A DNA stretch of 42,293 nt from the NCBI RefSeq assembly GCF_007595705.1, contig NZ_NISY01000025.1:1-42293 (forward strand). The letters are read 5' to 3'. This DNA comes from Streptomyces sp. SAJ15. Lineage in GTDB: Bacteria > Actinomycetota > Actinomycetes > Streptomycetales > Streptomycetaceae. Positions 15,605 through 23,591 of the stretch are shown here, piece by piece; positions within the stretch are counted from its first letter, which is position 1, and every line of letters starts with the position of its first letter. Position numbers and translations under genes: made by a program. Under the pieces are notes generated by a model. It saw only the letters and a list, made by a program, of their open reading frames with translations, was not told the DNA's origin and ran no database searches.

Positions 15605-15870
15605 CCCTCCGACTACGCGAAAACGTCTCACTGGCCGAGACCGCTGATGGCAGCGTGCTGCTCGACCAGCGTTCCGGCGAGTACTGGCAGCTCAATCACA
15701 GCGCGTCGCTCACACTGCGGATGCTGCTGGAGGGTGCCAGTGAGGATGAGGTGGCCGGTGCACTTATCGTCGACTGCCCTGCTGGCGAAGTGAGTGCCGA
15801 ACAGGCGGTCCTCGACATCCGTGAGCTGGCCGAACAGCTCATCGACGCAGAATTGACGGTGCGCTTATGA
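15601..15870 (+). CDS. lasB1: lasso peptide B1 protein (PqqD-like RiPP recognition element)
   Basis: 89 residues with the PqqD/RRE pattern: a beta-strand start L-R-E-N-V-S-L-A, G-S-V-L-L-D-Q-R-S-G-E-Y-W-Q-L-N, then a helical region with L-T-L-R-M-L-L-E-G and a final helix I-R-E-L-A-E-Q-L-I-D-A. It binds the leader peptide and presents it to the B2 peptidase. It overlaps both neighbours by ATGA, so C, B1 and B2 are translationally coupled. Confidence 0.93.
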   Translation: MTLRLRENVSLAETADGSVLLDQRSGEYWQLNHSASLTLRMLLEGASEDEVAGALIVDCPAGEVSAEQAVLDIRELAEQLIDAELTVRL

Positions 15871-16289
15871 GTACCCCCGAGACGTTATTTCGCATCAGCG
15901 ACCGGATTCCGGTGCGCACCCGTTTCTTGGCGCGTGTCGCTGTCGCGGCGGCTCTGGCGCTGACCCGGCTACCGCCCCGGCACATCCGCGTGATCTTGAC
16001 CTGGCTGCGCGGCCGGGCGGGTAGGGCCAACTACGGACAGGCTTACCAGGCACGCCAGGCCGTAGTCGCGGTCAGTGTCACATGCGCGGGTAAGGGATGT
16101 CTGCCACGGTCGATCGCCACCGCGCTACTGTGCCGCATGCGGGGGTACTGGCCGGTCTGGCGCGTGGGGGCCCGGACCGCACCGTTTGGCGCGCACGCCT
16201 GGGTCGAAGCTGAGGGGCGCGCTGTCGATGAAGGCCCGGGGATCGACTCTTTCCACCCGCTGATGTCGGTCGAGCCGCGGGACGGTTGA
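15867..16289 (+). CDS. lasB2: lasso peptide B2 protein (transglutaminase-like leader peptidase)
   Basis: 140 residues. It removes the leader before ring closure. Catalytic Cys78 lies in G-K-G-C-L-P-R-S-I-A and His110 in F-G-A-H-A-W-V-E, with an acidic residue near 121 (A-V-D-E-G-P) completing the Cys-His-Asp triad. These motifs are diagnostic of lasso B2 enzymes with separate B1. The N-terminal 50 residues are basic and hydrophobic, as usual. Confidence 0.93.
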   Translation: MSTPETLFRISDRIPVRTRFLARVAVAAALALTRLPPRHIRVILTWLRGRAGRANYGQAYQARQAVVAVSVTCAGKGCLPRSIATALLCRMRGYWPVWRVGARTAPFGAHAWVEAEGRAVDEGPGIDSFHPLMSVEPRDG

Positions 16290-16301
16290 GGAGGAAGGCA
16301 C

Positions 16302-18149
16302 GTGTTAACAAGCTTCCGGTCCACTCGCAGGGACGATACGGACGAGCTGGAAGAGGCTGCCGCCGAAACCTGGGGCGACGACGAAGAGCCACGGTCGGTG
16401 GAGTCCCTGCGTGTAGGGTTTCGGGATCTCTTGCGTGTGACCCGTGGCCACCGCAGGGCACTTGCCATAGCCTTGACGCTTTCCCTGTTGGGCGCGGTCA
16501 TGGGCCTGGCCCAGCCGTTGCTGGCTGCGAAGACCGTCGACCGGTTTTCCGCCGACCGCCCTTATCTGCTGCTGACCGTCGTCCTCGGCGTGGTATTCCT
16601 CGTCGAGGCAGCGCTCTCGGCACTCGCGCACTATTCGCTGGAGCGCACCAGCGAGGGGCTTGTGCTTGACCTCCGGCTCCGCATCATCGACAAGATGTTG
16701 CGGCTACCCATGCGCCGTTACGAAAAGCATCGTCTCGGGGACCTCCTGACGCGCACTACCAGCGACACCACTCTACTCCGTGACTCGATCGCCTATGACC
16801 TGTCCGAGGTCGTGGTCGGCTTCTTCGTCATCGCTGGTGGCATCTCCATGATGCTCTGGCTGGACGCCGGCCTGTTCCTCATCGTGCTGGTCATCGTCGG
16901 TGCGATCGGCGGGCTGACCATGCTGGTCCTGGCCGGCATCCGCAAGGCCGCCGAGGACGCTCAGGACAGCCTGGGGGCAATGTCGTCCGAGCTGGAACGG
17001 GCGCTGTCCGCCATCCGAACCGTGCGCGTCATGCGCGCCGAAGGCCGGGAGCGCGAGCGCATCGGGCGGCTGGCCAGGCAGGCGTACGAGCAGAATCTGC
17101 AGGCTTCCAAGCGCGAAGCGGTGGTCGGGCCATCTATGACGCTTGCCATGCACGGCTCGATGATGGCCGTACTCGTGGTCGGCGGAATTCGGGTGGCCGA
17201 AGGCCAGTCCTCACTCGCCGACATGGTCGGATTCCTGCTTTACGTCACCTACATCTCAGCACCTATGGCTAATCTCTTCGATGTCATGGCCACACTCCAG
17301 AGAGGAATGGCTGCTCTGCAGCGCATCGAAGGGGTGGCGCAACTGCCCGGCGAGACCGACCACGCCCCGACGACCACGAATCTCCGCAAGCCGTCGCCGC
17401 CGACCGATGGCACGACGCCTGCCGTGGAGTTCCGTGACGTCTGCTTCGGCTACGAACCGGACCGCCCCGTGCTGCGTAATGTCTCCTTCACCGTGCCGCG
17501 CAACACGCATGTCGCCCTGGTCGGACCCTCCGGTGCCGGCAAGTCCACGGTCTTCTCACTGCTTGCCCGGTTCTACGAACCGGATCACGGGCGGATCCTG
17601 CTCGACGGCGTGGACATCACGAACGGCATGAGTATCCACCAGTGCCGGTCCATGATGAGCCTGGTCGAACAGAGCGCCCCGGTCCTGCACGGATCGCTGC
17701 GCGAGAACATCACCTACGCCAAGCCGGACGCCGACGACCAGGAGCTGCGCCGCGTCGTGGAGCTGGCCAGTCTCGACTCCCTGGTACGTCGGCTGCCGAA
17801 GGGATTGGACACACCTGTCGGAGAACACGGCGACATGCTCTCCGGCGGCGAGCGCCAACGCGTGGCCATCGCCCGCGCACTGCTGTCTCGCCCCCGGTTG
17901 CTGCTGCTTGATGAGCCGACCTCTCAGCTGGATGCCGCGAATGAAGCGGCTCTGACCCGCACGATCGAGCAGATCTCCACTGAGTGCACCCTCATGGTGA
18001 TCGCTCACCGGCCGTCCACCATCCGGGCCGCCGACTCCGTGGTGGCGTTCAAGGCCGGCCGGGTGGTCGCCACCGGTACCCACGCGGAGATCGATTCGAG
18101 TATGCGGATCCTCCAAGGTCGCTGTGGTAGCGACTGCGGACACAGTTGA
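16302..18149 (+). CDS. lasD: lasso peptide ABC exporter (D protein), C-terminus apparently altered
   Basis: 615 residues: an acidic N-terminal extension, a six-helix transmembrane domain (about residues 45-340) and a nucleotide-binding domain with Walker A G-P-S-G-A-G-K-S-T, signature L-S-G-G-E-R-Q-R, Walker B L-L-L-L-D-E-P-T and H-loop I-A-H-R. It probably exports the mature peptide and so also gives self-protection. The start GTG 16302 follows GAGGAAGG. The normal end (T-G-T-H-A-E-I) switches at about 18095 to an unrelated tail of about 18 residues ending G-S-D-C-G-H-S, next to mobile-element debris. Only the extreme C-terminus is affected, so activity may remain. Confidence 0.92.
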   Translation: MLTSFRSTRRDDTDELEEAAAETWGDDEEPRSVESLRVGFRDLLRVTRGHRRALAIALTLSLLGAVMGLAQPLLAAKTVDRFSADRPYLLLTVVLGVVFLVEAALSALAHYSLERTSEGLVLDLRLRIIDKMLRLPMRRYEKHRLGDLLTRTTSDTTLLRDSIAYDLSEVVVGFFVIAGGISMMLWLDAGLFLIVLVIVGAIGGLTMLVLAGIRKAAEDAQDSLGAMSSELERALSAIRTVRVMRAEGRERERIGRLARQAYEQNLQASKREAVVGPSMTLAMHGSMMAVLVVGGIRVAEGQSSLADMVGFLLYVTYISAPMANLFDVMATLQRGMAALQRIEGVAQLPGETDHAPTTTNLRKPSPPTDGTTPAVEFRDVCFGYEPDRPVLRNVSFTVPRNTHVALVGPSGAGKSTVFSLLARFYEPDHGRILLDGVDITNGMSIHQCRSMMSLVEQSAPVLHGSLRENITYAKPDADDQELRRVVELASLDSLVRRLPKGLDTPVGEHGDMLSGGERQRVAIARALLSRPRLLLLDEPTSQLDAANEAALTRTIEQISTECTLMVIAHRPSTIRAADSVVAFKAGRVVATGTHAEIDSSMRILQGRCGSDCGHS

Positions 18150-18211
18150 GGCGGCGCCGGTCGCCCTCGCTCATCGCCAGATAGTACTTCGCCCGGATCT
18201 GGGAACGGGAC

Positions 18212-18943
18212 ATGAGCCCGAACTGGCGGCGGCAGAATCGCCGCCGCAAGGGGTTGCCGAACTTCCGGCTGGTGCGTTTCGCTGATGATTTTGTGGTGCT
18301 GGTCTCCGGCACTCGGTCCGATGCCGAAGCCATCAAGTCGGAGATCGGCGAGCTGCTGGCCAGCAGCCTGAAGATGACCCTCTCGGTCGAGAAGACACAC
18401 CTCACCCACATCAACGACGGCTTCGTCTTCCTGGGCTTTCGCATCCAGCGCAGGCGCAGAGGCGACGGTCGTCAGGTGGTGCTGACAATCCCGTCCAAGG
18501 ACGCCTTGGCACGGGTGATGCACAAGATCAAGGAGGCCACAGGAACAGGAGCGGTCTCGCTCCGGTTGTTGGACGTGCTGCGGAAGATCAACCCGATCCT
18601 GCGGGGCCGGGCTGCGTACTTCCGCTACGGCGCATCGAAGAGACCCTTCGCCTACCTGGGCTGGTATGCCTGGTGGCGGGTGATCTACTGGATCCGCCGA
18701 AAGCATCCCCACATGACCTGGAAACAGATCCGGCGACGCTACTACGGAGCCGATCGGATCTGCGACGACGGCCTGGTCCTTTACAGCCCGGTGAAGATGC
18801 GCGTCGAGCGTTACCGCTACCGCGGAGCGCAGATCGCCACGCCGTTCAACATCGACGAGATCGACCCGGTCGGAGCCCGTTTCCGGCGGACCGGTCACGA
18901 CGACGCGGCGTTCGTCGGGCACGTCTCCGAACTCGTCAGCTGA
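18212..18943 (+). pseudogene. group II intron reverse transcriptase/maturase, 5'-truncated
   Basis: The frame begins within the reverse-transcriptase palm: P-N-F-R-L-V-R-F-A-D-D-F-V-V-L carries the F/Y-A-D-D active site, followed by the thumb and maturase domain X (F-L-G-F-R-I-Q-R-R; W-R-V-I-Y-W-I-R-R-K-H-P-H; Y-Y-G-A). About 243 residues remain of a protein usually over 400. The missing 5' part includes the first RT motifs, so it cannot work alone. Upstream it meets the altered end of the lasso transporter gene. Confidence 0.88.
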
Positions 18944-19060
18944 ACCCATCGGTTCACATGGAGAGCCCGGTGCGGGGATGACCCGCACGCCGGGTTCGGC
19001 GGGCGGGGACGGGGAAACCGACGGCCGAGAAGCCGCACGGAACCCCGTCCCCGACCCAAC
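18944..19060 (+). ncRNA. group II intron 3' end with domains V and VI
   Basis: Domain V is recognisable at 18963-18997: strands GAGCCCGG and CCGGGTTC pair, a 2-base CG bulge follows, then TGCGGG pairs with CCCGCA around a short loop; the AGC catalytic bases are in the first strand. A second stem built on CGGGGACGGGG and CCCCGTCCCCG (about 19006-19052) is a good domain VI. The intron seems to end at 19060, where transposase coding sequence resumes. The 5' intron domains are gone. Confidence 0.75.
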
Positions 19061-19613
19061 AGATCCAGGCATTGGACCGGTCTCAGCCCGTTCTGCCGAT
19101 GGTGCCCGGAGTCCCTGAGCGCCGCAGTCACGACTACGTCCGCGCCGGCACCACCACCCTGTTCGCCGCTCTTGAGGTCGCCACCGGCAAGGTGATCGGC
19201 TCTCTCCACCGCCGGCACAGGGCCGTCGAGTTCAAGAAGTTCCTGGCCAGGCTCGACAAGGAGGTGCCCGCGGACCTCGAGGTCCATCTCATCCTGGGCA
19301 ACTACGTCACCCACAAGACACCCGCGGTCAAGAAGTGGCTGCTGGCCCACCCGCGCTTCCACCTGCACTTCACGCCCACGAGTTCCTCGTGGCTGAACAC
19401 CTGGTGGAGCGGTGGTTCGCCGAGCTCACGCAGAAGAAGCTCAAGCGGGGCGTCCACCGCTCCGTCCAGGCACTGGAACGCGACATCCGGGCCTGGCTCG
19501 CCGACAGGAACGACAACCCACGGCTGTTCGTCTGGACGAAGACCGCCGACGAGATCCTCGACAAAGTCGCCGCCTACTGTCGAAGAATCTCTATCTCTGA
19601 CTCAGATCACTAG
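19061..19613 (+). pseudogene. IS630-family transposase remnant
   Basis: The frame starting Q-I-Q-A-L-D-R-S-Q-P-V-L-P is the middle of an IS630 transposase and begins exactly where the group II intron ends, so the intron had inserted into this gene. Damage: the 5' part is missing; the catalytic D-N-Y-G-T-H segment reads G-N-Y-V-T-H; and near 19401 an extra two bases shift the frame between S-S-S-W-L-N and L-V-E-R-W-F-A-E-L. The second frame then runs to the TAG at 19611-19613, inside the CTAG used by the next IS701 element. Confidence 0.85.
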
Positions 19614-21147
19614 TACTCCAGTTGCACTTTGCTATTGCCGCTGGTCAAAGGCCTGTTTTCGAGTGTAGCGAGCTGACTGGTCGTCATGTTGGTGGAGTTC
19701 GTGATGCCGGTGCGGCGTTGGTAGTGACAGCGTTTGGCGGTGGCCTGGTGGCGCCGTCGGAAGCGGGACCATCTCAGGGCGTGATGCGTGTGCTGACGGT
19801 GACTTGCTCCAGGGCGGCAAGCTGCCATGAGCTTGCGGATCTCCGCCAGGCTGAGCGGGACGAGGAAAGATCCGTTTCTGCTGCCCCCCTTTCAGCGGCG
19901 TTGGCGGCGGCCATGGCGGCGAGGAAGGCGTGAGCGAGCATCGCGAGGGTGATGTGCCGGTACCAGCCCGGGTAGCGCCGGACTTCGTACTGGTCGAGGC
20001 CGCATTCGTTCTTCGCACTCTGGAAGCAGCACTCGATCGCCCAGCGGCTGCCGGCGACGGCGACAAGCTGGTTCACGGTGGTCCCCGTGGCCGCGTATGC
20101 CAGGTAGTAGGCGATCTCGTCCGGGCAGGCGATGTTGCGGCGGGCCAGTACCCACCTACGGTGCGAGGGCCCGTCACCCTCGAAGAACGGGACTGTCGGC
20201 AGCATTGCGGCCGCCCAGTCGTAGACGCGTGGGCCCTTGGCGCCGTCGCCGCAGGAGAGCCGTTCCCAGGAGTCGTCGGGTGCGTCGGAGATGAGCTGGT
20301 CGATGCGCCAGCAGTCGGCCAGGGACTTGACCTGCTGCGACTTCGGCACGGCGACGACGTACCCGACTCCGGCTTCCTCAAGCATGCGGCGGAAGTGCCA
20401 GTCTTGGCCGTAGAGCGCGTCCGCGGTCACCCACGCGATGGGCAGTGGTGAGGCCAGCGCCCTGGTCACCAGGTGCCGGGCGAGCTCGGTCTTGGTGGCG
20501 AACGCGCGACCGTCGGGTACCCCCGCCGCCCGGCACCGTTCCCGGTCGGACATCCAGGACTTCGGCAGGTACAGCTGCCGGTCGACCAGGGTCCGGCCCC
20601 GCGTCGAGGCATAGGCCGCGAACACGGCGACCTGGCAGTTCTCTGTACGTCCCGCCGTGCCCGAGTACTGCCGCTGCACGCCCGCCGAAGTGGCCCCCTT
20701 CTTGAGGAAGCCTGTCTCGTCGATGATGAGGACACCGTCAGGCTCGCCGAGCCGTTCGGCCACGTATTCCTGCAGGTCGTCACGGACCTCGTCCGGATCC
20801 CACCGGGCCCGGTTCAGTAGGTGCTGCAGACCAGCCAGCACATCATGGCCGACGTACTCGGCCAGCTGCCAGCCGTTCTTCCTGCCGACAGGACCGAGCA
20901 GCCCGCGCACGTAGTCCCGCATCCGCCGCCGCAGATCGACCCGGCCGAACCGGTGACCGATCCGCAGCAGCACCTCCTCCAGCTCCGAAGCCCAGACATC
21001 GGGCCGCACATCATCTTGCACGATCAGCACAACAGCCATCACATGCCGCCGGTCACGAACTCCAGCAACATGACGACCAGTCAGCTCGTTACACTCGAAA
21101 ACAAGCCTTTAACCAGCGGCAATAGCAAAGTGCAACTGGAGTACTAG
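19610..21147 (-). mobile_element. IS701-family element 3 with about 95-bp terminal inverted repeats
   Basis: Bounded by CTAG at 19610-19613 and 21144-21147. The ends are inverted repeats of about 95 bp including the CTAG (19610-19704 and 21053-21147) with only four mismatches, unusually long compared with the 18-22 bp ends of the other two IS701 elements here. The transposase starts just inside the right repeat. Insertion occurred at the stop codon of the IS630 remnant on one side and after five codons of an unidentified gene on the other. Confidence 0.9.
19774..21042 (-). CDS. IS701-family transposase (element 3)
   Basis: 422-residue DDE transposase, related to the element 2 enzyme (both share G-R-K/E-R-K-N-G-W, V-Q-R-Q-Y-S-G-T-A-G-R-T-E-N). 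Motifs: L-I-I-D-E-T-G-F, V-T-A-D-A-L-Y-G and W-A-I-E-C-C-F-Q-S-A-K-N-E-C-G. The zero frame ends at 19774 in a Ser/Arg/Ala-rich tail. The -1 frame instead reads F-L-V-P-L-S-L-A-E-I-R-K-L-M and W-S-R-F-R-R-R-H-Q, and stays open through the terminal repeat to the TAG at the element edge (19610). A run AAAGGGGGG (19884-19892, minus strand) precedes the switch. Confidence 0.92.
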   Translation of the reverse strand: MMAVVLIVQDDVRPDVWASELEEVLLRIGHRFGRVDLRRRMRDYVRGLLGPVGRKNGWQLAEYVGHDVLAGLQHLLNRARWDPDEVRDDLQEYVAERLGEPDGVLIIDETGFLKKGATSAGVQRQYSGTAGRTENCQVAVFAAYASTRGRTLVDRQLYLPKSWMSDRERCRAAGVPDGRAFATKTELARHLVTRALASPLPIAWVTADALYGQDWHFRRMLEEAGVGYVVAVPKSQQVKSLADCWRIDQLISDAPDDSWERLSCGDGAKGPRVYDWAAAMLPTVPFFEGDGPSHRRWVLARRNIACPDEIAYYLAYAATGTTVNQLVAVAGSRWAIECCFQSAKNECGLDQYEVRRYPGWYRHITLAMLAHAFLAAMAAANAAERGAAETDLSSSRSAWRRSASSWQLAALEQVTVSTRITP

Positions 21148-21163
21148 GCCTGCGCTTCGCCAT
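21148..21163 (-). pseudogene. first five codons of an unidentified gene cut by IS701 element 3
   Basis: An ATG at 21163 preceded by the strong ribosome-binding sequence GAGGGGGG (plus-strand CCCCCCTC, 21167-21174) reads M-A-K-R-R and then runs into the CTAG of IS701 element 3. It follows the B1-like pseudogene by about 33 bases. In lasso clusters the B2 peptidase gene normally takes this place, so a lost B2 is an inference from position only. Confidence 0.4.
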
Positions 21164-21196
21164 GGACCCCCCTCAGCCTGCGACCGACCCTCGACA

Positions 21197-21598
21197 CTAT
21201 CGGCCCGCTCCCCCCGGTGTCCGCAGCGCGTCCGGCCGGGAGGCCCGTGCTGCGGCGGTGCCACGACCACGGCCGTCATCGCCGCCACTCCTGCGGGCCG
21301 GGCGGTCGGTGTCGACGAGCACGCCGGCGGCCACCAGGTGCTCGACGAACGCGGTGATCCGGCCTTCGACGGCCTCCGGGTCCTGGCCAGCGGGGAGGGC
21401 GATCTCATCTGCGAGCCCGGCTGTGCCGCCTCGCACGGTGCCGGCGCCTGCCAGATCCGCGAGGCGTCCGGATCGAGCATCATCCACGCCCCGCGACGGG
21501 TGTCGAGCGCGGCCGTGCCCTGCAGGCCGGCGGCGTGGTGAACATGGAGCGTGGGGGTAGAATGCCGCCTCCAGCGCGGGCGTGGTCTGGTCAGCCAC
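21197..21598 (-). pseudogene. degenerate PqqD-like RRE (lasso B1-type) gene
   Basis: Three stretches in two frames join into one PqqD-like protein of about 133 residues: an N-terminal part A-D-Q-T-T-P-A-L-E-A-A-F; then, after a shift near 21543, the hallmark G-T-A-A-L-D-T-R-R-G-A-W-M-M-L-D-P-D-A-S-R-I-W; then, after a second shift near 21445, A-F-V-E-H-L-V-A-A-G-V-L-V-D. The R-G-x-W-x-M-L-D and A-S-R-I-W patterns and the closing hydrophobic helix are those of lasso B1 proteins. The two frameshifts cancel. It is distinct from the intact B1 gene at 15601 and points to a second, lost lasso locus. Confidence 0.65.
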
Positions 21599-22073
21599 GC
21601 GTGGGGCGATGCGCCGGCCGTCGTGACGGCGATTCCGGGCTGTGTTCTCGGTGGAAGCGGGGCCCGGTCGGCGGCTTCGCCGGGTGAGGACGGTTGAGCC
21701 CGGCAACGGTAGCGGCGGCGGTAGAGACGACACAGCTGATCGTGGACGTGAGCATGCGTGTGCGTGACTACCGTGGTGTGGGGTCTTCGCTGCGATCGTC
21801 AACGACCCTATGAAACGGGCTTCTTGACCGAAATTGTCCTTCCGGCACGCCGGTCGGAGATGCCCGATGGTGCAAGCCACTATCCCGTAACTGATCTTTG
21901 GCAGCACGAGAGTCGCTGGCCGGGACGGCATCCCAGGTTCCCCTGGGGGAGGCACTGACCTCGGTTCACCCCTGCGACCGCACGACACAGCAGCGGGTGG
22001 CAGGCGCCTCCTCCCGACAACGTGCGGACCTCCCGACCTGGGGAGATGAGCAGGGCCCTGTTATCGTGCGCCG

Positions 22074-22505
22074 ATGTCAACGATCAAACAGTTCCAAGTG
22101 ACCTTCGACTGCGCGGAGCCTGCGCGCCTCGCCGCCTTCTGGTGCGAGGTGCTGGGGTACGTCGTGCCGACGGTCCCGGAGGGCTTTGCCACGTGGGAGG
22201 AGTACCACCGCTCGCTGCCGCCCGAGGATGAGATCTACTTCGCGTGCACTGATCCCTCGGGTGTGGGCCCGCGCTTGCTCTTCCAGCGAGTTCCCGAAGG
22301 GAAGGTCGTCAAGAACCGGGTGCATCTCGATGTGCGGGCCGGCGCCGGGCTCGTGGGTGAGGAGCGCCTGGCCACACTCGAGGCCGAATGCGCGCGGCTG
22401 ATGGCGCTCGGCGCGAAACACGTGCTGACGCAGCGCGCCGATGGCGTCAACGAGTCGTGCATCACGATGCAGGACATCGAGGGCAACGAGTTCTGCCTCG
22501 ACTGA
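22074..22505 (+). CDS. VOC-superfamily (glyoxalase-like) protein
   Basis: 143 residues in the single-domain glyoxalase/bleomycin-resistance fold: an opening strand Q-V-T-F-D-C-A-E-P-A-R-L-A-A-F-W, N-R-V-H-L-D-V-R-A in the middle, and a closing M-Q-D-I-E-G-N-E-F-C-L-D. Potential metal ligands include His in V-H-L-D and Glu in G-N-E-F. The specific substrate cannot be told. It is a single gene between lasso debris and an IS5 remnant, followed by a strong hairpin. Confidence 0.85.
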   Translation: MSTIKQFQVTFDCAEPARLAAFWCEVLGYVVPTVPEGFATWEEYHRSLPPEDEIYFACTDPSGVGPRLLFQRVPEGKVVKNRVHLDVRAGAGLVGEERLATLEAECARLMALGAKHVLTQRADGVNESCITMQDIEGNEFCLD

Positions 22506-22539
22506 TTCTCCTCCGAGACTGCGAGGTGGGGAGCCGTCT

Positions 22540-22599
22540 CCGGCCTTGGGGAGCATCGGGGCAGCCGATATCGGTTGCCCCGATGCTCCCCAAGGCCGG
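22540..22599 (+). terminator. very long terminator hairpin after the VOC gene
   Basis: Perfect 24-bp arms (22540-22563 and 22576-22599). The 12-base loop contains a further palindrome CCGATATCGG, so the stem can extend almost to its centre. It starts 35 bases after the VOC stop and separates it from the convergent IS5 remnant. Confidence 0.75.
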
Positions 22600-22638
22600 T
22601 CTCCCGTGGACCTCTCAGGTCCCGCATTGCGGCGGGAG

Positions 22639-23362
22639 TCATCCCGTGAGAGCGAGGTTGTGTAGGCGGGCAACGCGGTGCATCGCGTGGCGTACACCGT
22701 CGCCTCTCAAGCGGCAGTCGCGCAGGGTCTTCCAGGTCTTCATACGGGCGAAGGCGTGCTCGACGCGGGCGCGAACCCGTTTGTGGCTCTTGTTGTGGGC
22801 CTCCTTCCAGTCGGGCAGTTCCTCGCCCTTGCGCCGGCGGTGCGGCATGATCAGCCCGGTGCCCAGGTAGCCGCCGTCCGCGATCGTCGTAGTGTTGCCG
22901 ACCGCCCGCTTGGCACCGGACTCGACCCAGGCCAGGCAGTCGTTGCGGTTCCCCGGCAGCGGCCGGCCGACCACCACGACCGGGCGGGTGTCGGCGTCGA
23001 TGACCACCTGGTGGTTCGTCGAGTAGCGATTCCACGATCAGCACCGCGTCCTTGGCGAAGCGCCTGCGCGGGGCCAGCGCGAGCCTGGGGCCGAGGTGGT
23101 CGATGACGCGATCGGTGGACTTGGACACTCCGAAGAGCGGCGCGAGTTGGCACAGGGTCAAGTTGGTGTGCCAGTACGCGGCCACCAGTAGCACCCGGTC
23201 CTCCAGGGACAGCTTCCACGGCCGGCCACGGCCCGGCGCGTCGCCGCCCTCGCGATGCAGCTGCCTCATCAACTTGCCGAAGGCACGCGGGCTCAGTCCG
23301 GCGAACGGGGCCATCCAGGACGGCTCAGACGCCGTGATCACACCAGCCACGGCCGAGATCAT
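22639..23362 (-). pseudogene. IS5-family transposase remnant
   Basis: The N-terminal part is intact (L-S-P-R-A-F-G-K-L-M-R-Q-L, P-W-K-L-S-L-E-D-R-V-L-L-V-A, F-G-V-S-K-S-T-D-R-V-I). After F-A-K-D-A-V-L-I-V-E-S the frame breaks near 23025, and the next frame resumes at R-Y-S-T-N-H-Q-V-V-I-D-A-D-T-R and runs to A-R-L-H-N-L-A-L-T-G. Roughly 20 residues holding the first catalytic Asp region are missing between the two parts, so it is inactive. At its 5' side (23375-23392) the sequence TTACGGGACAACCC resembles an IS5-type terminus and touches the tap-like fragment. Confidence 0.85.
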
Positions 23363-23390
23363 CCCACGGCAAGATCACTTACGGGACAAC

Positions 23391-23579
23391 CCTTACCGGG
23401 AGGGCAAACCGCTGCCGGGCGGCTTCAAGCTCGGCATCAACCCCGGCCTGGTCAAGCACGAAGGCACCCAGACCGTCCTGTGGGGCGAAGGCGTCCGGGA
23501 CCAGTTCAACGCCCCGGAACTCAACCTCGCCCGGTACATCAAGGACGGCACCGTCACCGACGCCGACAACGGAGAGTAG
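23391..23579 (+). pseudogene. tap: 3' end of a tap-like telomere-associated protein gene
   Basis: About 62 C-terminal residues remain (P-Y-R-E-G-K-P-L-P-G-G-F-K-L-G-I; N-A-P-E-L-N-L-A-R-Y-I-K-D-G-T-V), cut on the left by the IS5 remnant. I assign it as tap mainly from position: in Streptomyces tap lies immediately upstream of tpg in one operon, and here the TAG is 12 bases before the tpg ATG. The fragment itself is not a domain I can diagnose alone. Confidence 0.6.
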
Positions 23580-23591
23580 GAGAAGGCGACG

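Noticed and set aside
18096..18213. Minus-strand fragment M-S-R-S-Q-I-R-A-K-Y-Y-L as a gene
   Set aside because: Only about 35 coding-like residues that run into the exporter gene; kept as an observation, not as a feature.
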